Shown here one piece after another: positions 46,401-54,120 of a DNA stretch of 64,000 bases. Below the pieces are notes generated by a model. That model searched no databases and was not told where the DNA came from. It worked only from the letters and a program-made list of their open reading frames with translations. The position numbers and the translations under genes are program-made. Position 1 is the first letter of the stretch. Every line of letters begins with the position of its first letter. The stretch is from Prionace glauca (taxonomy: Eukaryota; Chordata; Chondrichthyes; Carcharhiniformes; Carcharhinidae), in NCBI GenBank assembly GCA_037974335.1, contig CM075729.1, positions 110,776,437 to 110,840,436 on the forward strand, written 5' to 3'.

Positions 46401-47740
46401 ACAGCCAATCAGAGCCAGCTTAAATCCCTCCACACATTCACAGCCAATCACATTTCCTGTCACATCTCCAATCGCAGCCAATCAGCCTCTGGCTCCCGGT
46501 TCCTGATCCACTCTGGGTTTCTCCTCATTCCCACCTGGATCCCCGGGTGCTGGGAGACTGAGCACTCACCTCCTGTCTGGTTGGTCTGGGAAATGAGGAG
46601 CGGAATCCTATGTTTAAAACGCATCTCCATCTCTTGTGCGAGGATCTTCTTCCTCGCCCAGGCTGCCGGACCCTCGCTCTCCACCATCCACTGCTCCCGG
46701 GGGATCAGCTCCCTCCGATCACTGTCGTACATAACAAACTGGACACCGTCCACATAACCGACACCCACAAACTCCGGGAGACCCGGGATCGGAGTCATTC
46801 CCGTGAGGAAATACCGGAGAGAGTGAGAGCCTGAAATAGAGAGAGAGAGAATTCAGGATATACATCCTAAAAACACCAACACCCTCACACACACACACAC
46901 ACACACACAGATCAGGGCATGAACCCCAAAACACTGATTCCAAACCGAAAGCAAAACCTCCACCCAGCCTGGCATTGCCCCTCTCACACCCCATCATTCA
47001 CTGACCCAGGGTTAATACCCCAGTACCCAGCCTGACATTGCCCCTCTCACACCCCATCACTCACTGACCCAGGGTTAATACCCCAGTACCCAGTCTGTCA
47101 TTGCCCCTCTCACACCCCATCACTCACTGACCCAGGGTTAATACCCCAGTACCCAGCCTGGCATTGCCCCTCTCACAGCCCATCACTCACTGACCCAGGG
47201 TTAATACCCCAGTACCCAGCCTGGCATTGCCCCTCTCACACCCCATCACTCACTGACCCAGGGTTAATACCCCAGTACCCAGCCTGGCATTGCCCCTCTC
47301 ACACCCCATCACTCACTGACCCAGGGTTAATACCCCAGTACCCAGCCTGGCATTGCCCCTCTCACACCCCATCACTCACTGACCCAGGGTTAATACCCCA
47401 GTACCCAGCCTGGCATTGCCCCTCTCACACCCCATCACTCACTGACCCAGGGTTAATACCCCAGTACCCAGCCTGGCATTGCCCCTCTCACACCCCATCA
47501 CTCACTGACCCAGGGTTAATACCCCAGTACCCAGCCTGTCATTGCCCCTCTCACACCCCATCACTCACTGACCCAGGGTTAATATCCCAGTACCCAGCCT
47601 GGCATTGCCCCTCTCTCACCCCATCACTCACCTGCAGACACCTCTCCACACAGAAGGACCAGCTCTATCAGTCCAATCATTGCTGCTTCCCTCATCTTGG
47701 GGAAACATTTGGAGGAAACTCTTTTTCGAAGAAAGACCAT
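36615..47740 (-). CDS. MHC class I heavy chain, complete seven-exon gene, probably non-classical
   Basis: Joining 47740-47632, 46830-46570, 46263-45991, 42502-42239, 37397-37293, 36901-36869 and 36667-36615 on the minus strand gives 1098 bases, 365 residues plus stop. Every intron is GT-AG and phase 1, the classic class I layout. The product should be a type I membrane glycoprotein that pairs with beta-2-microglobulin and shows ligands to lymphocytes. Residues 1-36 are leader, 37-123 alpha1, 124-214 alpha2 (Cys134/Cys197), 215-302 alpha3 (Ig C1 Cys232/Cys287), 303-337 connecting and membrane segment, and the rest a cytoplasmic tail with a Tyr and a Ser-rich end. A glycosylation site (NQT, 120-122) sits at the usual end of alpha1. 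Of the residues that hold peptide ends, Tyr7, Thr143, Tyr159 and Tyr171 (HLA numbering) are kept, but 59 is Ala, 84 Gln, 146 Arg and 147 Arg. That suggests a non-classical molecule (inference). No AATAAA was seen in about 1.5 kb downstream. Confidence 0.93.
36869..36901 (-). CDS. MHC class I exon 6 (cytoplasmic)
   Basis: This 33-base exon lies between a TTTTACAG acceptor and a GTAAGG donor and encodes GRGKSDYNPAN. The Tyr matches the place of the cytoplasmic Tyr that many class I chains use for trafficking. Phase and splice sites agree with both neighbours. Confidence 0.85.
37293..37397 (-). CDS. MHC class I exon 5 (connecting and transmembrane segment)
   Basis: The exon is 105 bases. It encodes a very short connecting piece (EPKSHSQ), a hydrophobic run of about 24 residues rich in Val, Ile and Leu, and the stop-transfer motif YKKK. 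The acceptor is preceded by more than 100 bases of almost pure pyrimidine on the coding strand. Confidence 0.92.
37440..37492. repeat. Poly-G run next to the MHC exon 5 acceptor
   Basis: About 30 G, one A and 12 more G, then a short GA repeat. On the coding strand it is a C run 43 bases upstream of the exon 5 acceptor and forms part of an unusually long polypyrimidine tract. The length of such a run is often unreliable in assemblies. Confidence 0.9.
37655..38560 (-). mobile_element. Old CR1-like LINE, 3' end in MHC intron 4
   Basis: The minus strand reads MQFGSPFHTKDTEPGERVER, RFTKMIPEMSGWTSQERILR and RRLRVDLIEIMKGF. Upstream sequence to 38560 continues the diverged family. It has the same direction as the MHC gene. 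Confidence 0.75.
38566..39655 (+). mobile_element. Non-LTR LINE of a second lineage (LINE D), in MHC intron 4
   Basis: The open frame 38560-39033 reads AKAMGPDNIPPIVLKTCAPE, NTGIYPTMWKIAQVWPGHKK and NYHPISLLSIPSKVMEGVID. Further RT pieces follow: SAGVPQGSV, TFICFINDLPSIIRSEV, MFADDCTM, then ESPTVNILGVTIDQKI. Stops and a frame change lie after 39033. The RT is a non-LTR type different from CR1 copies here; its clade (Jockey/I group or other) is not settled. The 3' end is missing, replaced by a PLE tail at 39655. Confidence 0.85.
39655..39698 (+). mobile_element. PLE terminal fragment
   Basis: CTTCTTACTGTGTTTACCCCAG to CTCCACATCA is the right terminus of the PLE family, fused directly to LINE D. 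Confidence 0.75.
39778..40732 (-). mobile_element. Penelope-like element with GIY-YIG domain and inverted end
   Basis: The minus frame 40081-40329 encodes MQTLRQRMNEHRSTITRQEY and AEQRLIAKFRIHEDG, and codons to about 40440 give the GIY-YIG start. The right end (from about 40530) repeats the left terminus in inverse orientation. CTAATAT lies on both sides (39771-39777, 40743-40749) within a longer loose duplication. The host sequence is the 35-bp minisatellite. Confidence 0.85.
41026..41161. mobile_element. Short PLE-derived foldback element with 12-bp target duplication
   Basis: The 136-bp insert is a hairpin: a 41-bp arm starting AAAGTCTGACAACACCAGG is exactly inverted after a loop of about 12 bases. 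TTAGTGCAGTAT flanks it on both sides (41014-41025, 41162-41173). Confidence 0.92.
42239..42502 (-). CDS. MHC class I exon 4 (alpha3 Ig domain)
   Basis: The exon is 264 bases, with a CTCTCAG acceptor and a GTAAGA donor. It encodes a C1-set Ig domain with the LSCAVTGFYPQAIEV strand and the YSCRVEHNG motif that place the two disulfide cysteines. This domain contacts beta-2-microglobulin and coreceptor in the family. Confidence 0.95.
42565..44290. repeat. 25-bp minisatellite, block 2 of MHC intron 3 (about 69 copies)
   Basis: Same unit as 45207-45990. A higher-order duplication is visible: a stretch with shortened units and a CTTCACTCATCG variant occurs near 43,425 and again near 43,700. No stop codon lies in any plus frame of the unit, which creates a very long meaningless open frame. 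Confidence 0.97.
44330..45200. repeat. C-rich AAACAACCCCCC-type repeat inside MHC intron 3
   Basis: Imperfect units of about 25-27 bp built of AAACAACCCCCCCTCCGTCC, with changing C-run lengths, separate the two 25-bp minisatellite blocks. The coding strand, and so the pre-mRNA, is extremely G-rich here with many runs of 4 to 8 G. Confidence 0.9.
45207..45990. repeat. 25-bp minisatellite, block 1 of MHC intron 3 (about 31 copies)
   Basis: The 25-bp unit contains, on the plus strand, CTCACCGACTCTCACTCCCC. On the coding strand this reads GAGAGTCG/GTGAGTGAG, identical around the junction to the true exon 3 donor at 45991/45990. Scattered single-base variants occur. Confidence 0.97.
45991..46263 (-). 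CDS. MHC class I exon 3 (alpha2 domain)
   Basis: The exon is 273 bases. It contains MTGCDL with the first disulfide Cys, NQYGWDGHDFLSF, WVTPVSW, the helix stretch KHYLEVECIEWLRKYLEYG with the second Cys, and the kept Tyr159 and Tyr171. Lys146 and Trp147 are both Arg. The last 9 bases before the donor belong to the same 25-bp unit that fills intron 3, so the exon edge is itself the first repeat copy. Confidence 0.95.
46284..46490 (-). repeat. Intron 2 array of CCAAT boxes
   Basis: Nine CCAAT pentamers read on the plus strand start at 46287, 46303, 46311, 46324, 46365, 46405, 46444, 46468 and 46478. Six sit in the near-perfect NF-Y consensus GCCAATCA. The main ones are 34-41 bases apart, so this looks like a degenerate tandem repeat with a unit of about 39 bp. 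It fills most of the 306-bp intron 2. Confidence 0.85.
46570..46830 (-). CDS. MHC class I exon 2 (alpha1 domain)
   Basis: The exon is 261 bases, flanked by a TTTCAG acceptor and a GTGAGT donor. It starts GSHSLRYFLTG and contains the class I block VGYVDGVQFV, the helix motif EGPAAW and the terminal glycosylation site NQT. Alignment by eye to HLA puts Ala at position 59 (normally Tyr) and Gln at position 84 (Tyr in mammals, Arg in many other vertebrates). Confidence 0.95.
46967..47612. repeat. 63-bp minisatellite in MHC intron 1 (about 10 copies)
   Basis: The unit begins CCCAGCCTGGCATTGCCCCT and is repeated about ten times with few differences. On the gene's coding strand each unit carries GTCAGTGAGTGATGGGG. 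The true exon 1 donor reads CAG/GTGAGTGATGGGG and continues straight into the same unit, so intron 1 is essentially this repeat plus a short end. Confidence 0.95.
47632..47740 (-). CDS. MHC class I exon 1 (leader peptide)
   Basis: The exon encodes 36 residues plus one base and ends at a GTGAGT donor. The first ATG (47740) has a good context (A at -3, G at +4) but gives a long basic start. A second ATG at codon 16 (47695) would leave a 21-residue signal peptide with a hydrophobic core (IGLIELVLL), closer to the usual length. Either could be used. The stretch 47677-47709 recurs exactly at 48265-48297. Confidence 0.9.
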
Positions 47741-47960
47741 TTTCTCAACTCACTCCTTCCGTGTTTCCCTGTTCAGACTGAGCCTCAATCTGATTGGACA
47801 CAAAATAGGAGTGAACCAATCAGAATAAAGAGATTCAGTGAGTCATCAGTCTCCGGCAGAATAGAAAAAAAACAGGTTGAGAACCTGCCTCAATGTTGAG
47901 AACTGTCCAATCAGATAAACTCTGGGAGATTAAAACCCCTTTCATTTCACCTCCTTTTAT
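47741..47960 (-). promoter_or_regulatory. Candidate MHC class I promoter with Y box, X2-like site and ISRE-like site
   Basis: On the coding strand CTGATTGGTTC (47823-47813) fits a Y box (NF-Y). About 16 bases further upstream is a TGATGACTCA-type site (47849-47840) at X2-to-Y spacing. Two further CCAAT/ATTGG motifs flank it near 47790 and 47906. GTGAAATGAAAG (about 47951-47937) resembles an interferon-response element with a shortened spacer. A convincing X1 box was not seen. Assignment is by motif and spacing only. Confidence 0.5.
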
Positions 47961-48137
47961 TATTCTGGTGATCGGAACCCTCTCCAAGACCAATCTCCCC
48001 TTCCTGAGGTGCGGTGTCCAGAACTGAACACAGTGACACCAGACAGGGTCTGAATAAACACTCTGTGAAACTGAACTTCACTTCCATCACTTTGTCCACC
48101 ATCCAGATACAATCAATGTTCCATTAGACAGACTGGT
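47961..48137 (-). mobile_element. CR1-like fragment upstream of the MHC promoter
   Basis: GAGGTGCGGTGTCCAGAACTG and GACAGGGTCTGAATAAACAC match the minus-strand RT end of CR1 (VQFWAPHL region). Confidence 0.55.
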
Positions 48138-48149
48138 GAAATGGGCAGA

Positions 48150-48468
48150 AACACAGTAAAAAGTCTGACAACACCAGGTTTTAGTCCAACCGATTTATTT
48201 GATAATATTCTCACAAGCTTTCGAGGGGGCTGCCTCTTTGTCAAGTGAATGGTGAACTCTCCATTCATTGCTGCTTCCCTCATCTTGGGGAAACATTGTT
48301 TCCCCAAGATGTATTCAGTGAATGGTGAACTCTCCATTCACTTGACAAAGAGGCAGCCCCCTCGAAAGCTTGTGAGAATATTATCAAATAAATCGGTTGG
48401 ACTAAAACCTGGTGTTGTCAGACTTTTTACTGTGTTTACGCCAGTCCAACGCCGGCATACCCACATCA
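48150..48468. mobile_element. PLE-derived foldback element holding a copy of MHC leader sequence
   Basis: The 319-bp insert has a perfect arm of about 102 bp, in inverted copies, from the TCTGACAACACCAGG terminus to CTTTGTCAAGTGAAT. The 12-bp target duplication GAAATGGGCAGA lies at 48138-48149 and 48469-48480. The centre (48265-48297) is identical to 47677-47709 in MHC exon 1. Confidence 0.92.
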
Positions 48469-48614
48469 GAAATGGGCAGACACAGGGCAGGTGAAATACA
48501 ATCCAGTGAAGTATTTTAAGGCTGCAGTTTGAACAGAAGAATGTACGGAGGTAATGTAAACTGAATGGTACAGTTATAAAGGGATTGTAGGAACAGAGAG
48601 ACCTGAGTGAGTGT

Positions 48615-50487
48615 GAGGCATTCGACCTCTGATCTCCGAGTAAGTGTTCTCCAAGGTGGCATTCACGACACACGACAGCGCAGAGTCGGTGAGCAGAGAC
48701 TGAGAGCCAAGTTCCACACACATGAGGACGGCCTCAATCGGGATCTTGGGTTCATGTCACACTATCTGTAACCCCCGTGACTTGCCTAGGCTTGCAAAAT
48801 CTCAGTAAGTGTCCACTCTGGAAACAATACACATCTCTTTAACCTGTGCTTCACGCGTTCTCTACTCACATTGTCTGTACCTTTTAAGACTTGATTAGCT
48901 GTAAAGATCTGCATTCCAATCAGTATTCTGTAAATTGAATTTGTGTCTTTTCTGCCCTGTTTGTGAACAGAACATCCATGAAGGTTAGCGAATGTTGTCC
49001 CATTGTTTAAGAAGGGGAACAGAGACTTCCCCGGGAATTATAGATCAGTGAGTCTCACTTCTGTTGTGGGCAAGGTTTTAGAAAAAATTATTCGGGATAG
49101 GATGTATAGTTATTTGGAGAGTAATGAATTGTTTGGAGATAGTCAGCATGGTTTTGTAGTGGGTAGGTCTTGCCTTACTAACCTTATTGAGTTTTTTGAG
49201 AAAGTGACCAAAGAGGTGGATGGGCAGTGGACATGGTGTATATGGATTTTAGTAAGGCATTTGATCAGGTTCACCATGGTAGGTTTCTGCAGAAAATGCA
49301 GATGTATGGGATTGGGGGTGATCTAGGGAATTGGATCAGCAATTGGCTAGCGGATAGGAGGCAGAGGGTGGTGGTTGATGGTAAATATTCATCATGGAGT
49401 TCGATTACGAGTGGTGTGCCTCAGGGATCTGTTTTGGGGCCACTGCTGTTTGTAATTTTTATTAATGATCTGGATGAGGGTATAGTTGGGTGGATTAGTA
49501 AATTTGCTGATGACACCAAAGTCGGAGGTGTGGTAGATAGTGATGAAGGGTGTCATAGTTTGCAGGAAGACTTAGACAGGTTGTAGAGCTGGGCCGAGAG
49601 GTGGCGGATGGAGTTTAATGCGGAGAAGTGTGAGGTAATTCACTTTGGTAGGAATAACAGATGTGTCGAGTATAGGGCTAACGGGAGGACTTTGATGAGC
49701 AGAGAGATCTAGGAGTATGTGTACATAGATCCCTGAAAGGTGGGAGTCAAGTAGATAAGGTTGTTAAGAAGGCATACGGTGTCTTGGCGTTTATTGGTAG
49801 GGGGATTGAATTTAGGAGTTGCAGCGTCATGTTGCAACTGTACACAACTCTGGTGCGGCCGCACTTGGAGTACTGTGTGCAGTTCTGGTCCCCACATTAC
49901 AGGAAGGATGTGGAGGCTTTGGAGAAGGTGCAGAGGAGGTTTACCAGGATGTTGCCTGGTATGGAGGGGAGGTCCTAAGAGGAGAGGCTGAGGGATTTGG
50001 GGTTGTTTTCGCTGGAAAGAAGGAGGCTAAGAGGGGATCTTATTGAAACATATAAGATGATTAGAGGTTTAGATAGGGTGGATAGTAATAGCCTTTTTCC
50101 TCTGATGGAGAAATCTAGCACGAGGGGGCATGGCTTTAAATTAAGGGGTGGTAGTTATAGGACGGATGTCAGGGGTAGCTTCTTTACCCAGAGGGTGGTG
50201 AGGGATTGGAATGCCCTGCCTGCTGCAGTTGTAAATGCGCGTAGTTTGGGGGCATTTAAGAGATCCGTGGATAGGTTTATGGACAAAAAGGGATTGGTTT
50301 AGGTTAATGGGTCATTGTTTTTGTAACTGGTCGGCGCAACATCGTGGGCCGAAGGGCCTGTTCTGCGCTGTAATGTTCTATGAAGGAGCAGTGGTATTCG
50401 CTACCCAATAAACCTGTTGGACTTTAACCTGGTGTTGTGGGACTTCTTACTGTGTTTACCCCAGTCCAACGCTGGCATCTCCACATC
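48615..50487 (+). mobile_element. Penelope-like element, 3' part, split by a CR1 LINE
   Basis: 48620-48984 carries the end of the GIY-YIG region (AEQRLRAKFHTHEDGLNRD-type codons) and the 3' untranslated part. 50384-50487 carries the terminus (AACCTGTTGGACTTTAACCTGG to CTCCACATCA). The CR1 family B copy at 48985-50383 lies between. Confidence 0.85.
48985..50383 (+). mobile_element. CR1-like LINE (family B), truncated copy inside a PLE
   Basis: It encodes RT parts [66 protein letters not shown] and [11 protein letters not shown], then RFTRMLPGMEGRS and RGDLIETYKMIRGLDRVDS. The 3' end is GGGCCTGTTCTGCGCTGTAATGTTCTATG. Frames change several times and the EN domain is absent. It splits a PLE into 48620-48984 and 50384-50487. 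Confidence 0.9.
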
Positions 50488-50549
50488 ACATAATAAGACT
50501 ATGAAAGAAGCAGATGGACCCCATTTCTTTATAAATAGGGGCACAGAGT

Positions 50550-51020
50550 ACATAAGAACATAAGAAATAGGAGTAGGAGTAGGCTACCTAGCCCTTCGAG
50601 CCTGCCCCGCCATTCAATAAGATCATGACTGATCTGAAGTGGATCAGTTCCACTTTCCTGCTTTCTCCCCATAACCCTTAATTCCCTTGTCTGTTAAAAA
50701 CCTATCTACCCGTGACTAATATATATTCAGCGAGGTAGCCTCCACCACTTCAATGGGCAGAGAATTCCAGAGATTCACCACCCTTTGAGTGAAGAAGTTT
50801 CTCCCCAACACTGATCTAAACTGCCCCCCCCCCCGCCTTGCCTTGAGGCTGTGCCCTCTCGTCCTGCTATCCTTTCTAAGCGGGAAGAATCTCTCTACCT
50901 CTACCCTATCTATCCCCTTCACTATCTTATACGTCTCTATAAGATCCCCCCTCAGCCTTCTAAACTCCAACAAGTACAGACCCAGTCTATTTAGTTTCTC
51001 TTTATAGGTCATCCCATCAT
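50550..51020 (-). mobile_element. CR1-like LINE (family A relative), older truncated copy
   Basis: It begins ACATAAGAACATAAGAAATAGG and encodes on the minus strand MTYKEKLNRLGLYLLEFRRL and the motif NLWNSLPIEVVEA. It is more diverged than the other family A copies. Confidence 0.85.
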
Positions 51021-51029
51021 CTCCAGTAT

Positions 51030-51200
51030 CAGTACAAAATCAAGGAGGTCCCACTGAACATTGATAAAATATTGATTAGATCTCAGCTGGAGAATTGACC
51101 TGACCTCTGGTCACAGTGTTTTAGGAAGAATATCAATGTATTCGAAAGGGTGCAGAGGAGATTTGCTGGAATATTATTGGAGAGAAGGGACTTCTGAATG
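51030..51200 (+). mobile_element. Old CR1-like fragment
   Basis: ATTGATTAGATCTCAGCTGGAG, CTGGTCACAGTGTTTTAGG and GGGTGCAGAGGAGATTTGCTGG match the RT thumb region (LVRPQLEYCVQFW, VQRRF). Confidence 0.6.
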
Positions 51201-51495
51201 ACACTGGGACAATTCAATGTGTTGGGCTATGCATATCTTTCATAAAACATGGAAAGACATTGCATTGCCCAGAAAGTTGATACTGACTTGGAGTTTTGTT
51301 CTGTAAAGAGGACCATAAATACTCGTTGGACTGGGAGTCAGCCTGCCTTGACCTCTATGGTACTTGAGGAAGAGTGTTTTGCTTGTTTTGAACTGGAATC
51401 ACTTTAACTGATGGGTAATAAAACTGAAAAACAAAGTCTAGCTTTGTTCTGGAAATCACAGAGCAGGGAGAAACTGCTTGTTTGAATTGAATGGG

Positions 51496-51782
51496 GTGCC
51501 ATGGTGGCAAAGTGGTTAGCACTGCTGCCTCACAGTGCCAGAGACCCAGATTCAATTTGGGTGACTGATTGTGTCTGCATGGGTTTCAACTGGGTGCTCC
51601 GGTTTCCTCCCACAGTCCAGAGATGTGCTGGTTAGTGGATTAGCGATGCTAAATTGCCCCTTAGTATCAAGGGGATTAACAGGGTATATGTGTGGGGTTA
51701 CAGGAATAGGATCTGGGTGGGATTGTTGTTGGTGCAAGTTCAATGGGCTGAATGGCCTCTTCTGCACTGTTTCTGCACGAAC
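51496..51782 (+). mobile_element. SINE family 1, full length
   Basis: Head GTGGTTAGCACTGCTGCCTC, body CCTCCCACAGTCCAGAGATG, tail CTTCTGCACTGTTTCTGC. Confidence 0.85.
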
Positions 51783-51989
51783 CTCTTTGGGCAAAAAGTT
51801 GGACAATGTAGGTGACGCAACCTGATTCTCCCTCTGCCTTGCCTCAAGTTGTGTCTGGTTCATAACCTGCTGGCAGAGATTCCTCCTTTGAGTATATCCT
51901 GTGTGCATTTTGGACTTGCAAAGCTGAACAGGAAGAATTAGTTCATACAAACACAGAAACATAGAAGATAGGAGAAGGAGGTGGTGATT

Positions 51990-52325
51990 TGACCTTTCGA
52001 CCCTGCTCCACCATTCATTACAATCATGGCTGATCATCCAATTCAATAGCCTAATCTTGCTTTTTCTCCATAACCTTTGATCCCATTTGCCCTTAGTGCT
52101 ATATCCAGTTGCCTCTTGAATACATTCAATGTTTTGGCATCAGCTCCTTTCTGAGGTAATGAATTCCACAGGCTCACCACTCTTTGGGTGAAGAAATGTC
52201 TCCTCACATCCACCCTGAATCCTCAGACTGTGACTCCTGGTTCAGGACTCCCCCACCATTGGAAATATCCTCCATGCATCTGCTCTGTCTCGTCCTAAAC
52301 CACATCTGTGTCTAAAGACCCAATC
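51990..52325 (-). mobile_element. Old CR1-like 3' fragment
   Basis: Minus-strand tail and C-terminal pattern (ATCATGGCTGATCATCC, GAATTCCACAGGCTCACCAC, TTTGGGTGAAGAAATGTCTCC). It is interrupted at 52328 by the young family A copy. Confidence 0.7.
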
Positions 52326-52327
52326 TG

Positions 52328-53275
52328 TCGAAATTTGCTGATGACACCAAGATTGGGGGAAAGGCAAATTGTGCGGAGGGTGTGGAGAGTCTGCAGAAGG
52401 ATCTAGATAGGCTGGGCGAATGGGCCAGGAAATGGCAAATGGAATTTAATGTTGGCAAGTGTGAGGTGGTCCACTTTGGTAGGAGGAATGGTAGGAAGGA
52501 CTATTACTTACGGGGCGAAAAACTGCAGCAGGCGACGGTGCAGAGGGACCTCGGGGTCCTTGTGCATGAGTCGCAAAAACCCAGCTTGCAGGTGCAGCAG
52601 GTGGTCAGGAAGGCGAATGGGATGCTGGCCTTCATAGCGAAGGGGATTGAATATAAAAGTAGGGAGGTCTTGCTGCAGCTGTATAGGGCATTGGTGAGGC
52701 CGCAGCTGGAGTACTGTGTGCAGTTTTGGGCGCCGCACCTGCGCAAGGATGTTTTGGCCCTGGAGGGAGTGCAGAGGAGGTTTACTCGGCTGATACCGGA
52801 GTTGAGGGGATTGAGCTATGAGGAGAGGCTGAATAAACTAGGCTTGTACTCGTTAGAGTTTAGAAGAATGAGGGGAGATCTCATTGAGACGTATAAGATG
52901 ATGAATGGGATGGATAGGATAGAGGTGGAGAGACTGTTCCCGCTCAAAAAAGACAGTAGGACTAGGGGGCACAGCCTCAAGATAAAGGGGGGGCGGTTTA
53001 GAACAGAGTTGAGGAGGAACTTCTTCACTCAAAGGGTGGTGAATCTCTGGAATTCTCTGCCCGTTGAAGTGGTGGAGGCTGCCTCGCTAAATATTTTTAA
53101 GAAACAGGTTGATGGGTTTTTGATAAGAGAAGGGATTAAGGGTTATGGGGAGAGGGCGGGAAGGTGGAGCTGAGTCACGACAGATCAGCCATGATCTTAT
53201 TGAATGGCGGGGCAGGCTCGAAGGGCCAGATGGCCTACTCCTGCTCCTATTTCTTATGTTCTTATGTTCTTATGT
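52328..53275 (+). mobile_element. CR1-like LINE (family A), 5' truncated copy with open C-terminal frame
   Basis: The copy begins within the FADD-region codons (AAATTTGCTGATGACACC) and keeps one open frame of 263 codons (52382-53173) through the thumb and the C-terminal domain to the ...GYGERAGRWS end. The 3' tail is TTATGTTCTTATGTTCTTATG. Differences from the 13.7-16.9 kb copy are few, so the family is young. Confidence 0.92.
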
Positions 53276-53339
53276 TTGTCCTTTGTAAGTGCTCAGCAAC
53301 TGAGGGTAATATTTTTATATGAACAGAGGATGAGACATT

Positions 53340-54120
53340 TTCAAGTTGGCCAGCTGTGACTAGTGGAGTGTCAACAGGATCAATGCTGGGACTCCAGCCA
53401 GTTTATAATCTACATTCATGACTCAGGCCAAGAGGCCGAGTGTAATGCATCGAAATTTAACATCGATTTGCCCACTCACTCAACATGACCAGGTCATTCT
53501 GAAGGATCTCTGCGTCCTCGTCACAAAGCTATAAAGCCAGGTGGAACTGAGGAGAGATTGAGTCAGTCTGGATTGTAATTGGCTTGAGGTTAAAAGAAAG
53601 AAGGGGATCTCATGGAAATCTATACAATTCTAACCGCGATGGACAGGGTGGATTCTGGAAAGATGTTCCCAATGACAGGGGAGTCCAAAGCCAGGGATCA
53701 TAGTGTAATTATGTGGGGCAAGCCATTGAAGACTGAGATAAGGAAAATTTCTTCACCCAGAGAGTGTTCAGCCTGTGGAATTCACTATCACAGCAAGCAG
53801 TTGAGGCCAAAACATGGTATATATTCAAGAAGCAGTTCAATATAGCACTTGGGCACAGTGGATCAAAAAATATGGGGGGAAGGCAGGATCAGACTATTAA
53901 ATTGGAAGATCAGCCATGATCATAATGAATGGCAGAACAGGTTTGAAGGGCCGAATGGCCTTCTGCTGTTCTGATTTTCTGAGTTTTTATCAAATGCATA
54001 TTGTGTGGAGGACAGAGAGAGCTGCAAGGACATTTGGACAAGTTGAATGGACTGCAAGGTGACTGATGGAGTGTAACGTGATTCAAAGTGGGGGCGGGGG
54101 TCACATTATGTCCTCTGCCA
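53340..54120 (+). mobile_element. Old CR1-like fragments
   Basis: GTGTCAACAGGATCAATGCTGG (the GVPQGSVLG region) is followed by LEIYTILTAMDRVDSGKMFP-like codons and the tail CAGCCATGATCATAATGAATGG. A further RT piece follows at 53981-54120. Confidence 0.65.

Noticed and set aside
42565-47612. CRISPR-like arrays of direct repeats
   Set aside because: Units are contiguous or have no unique spacers, and the setting is a vertebrate gene.
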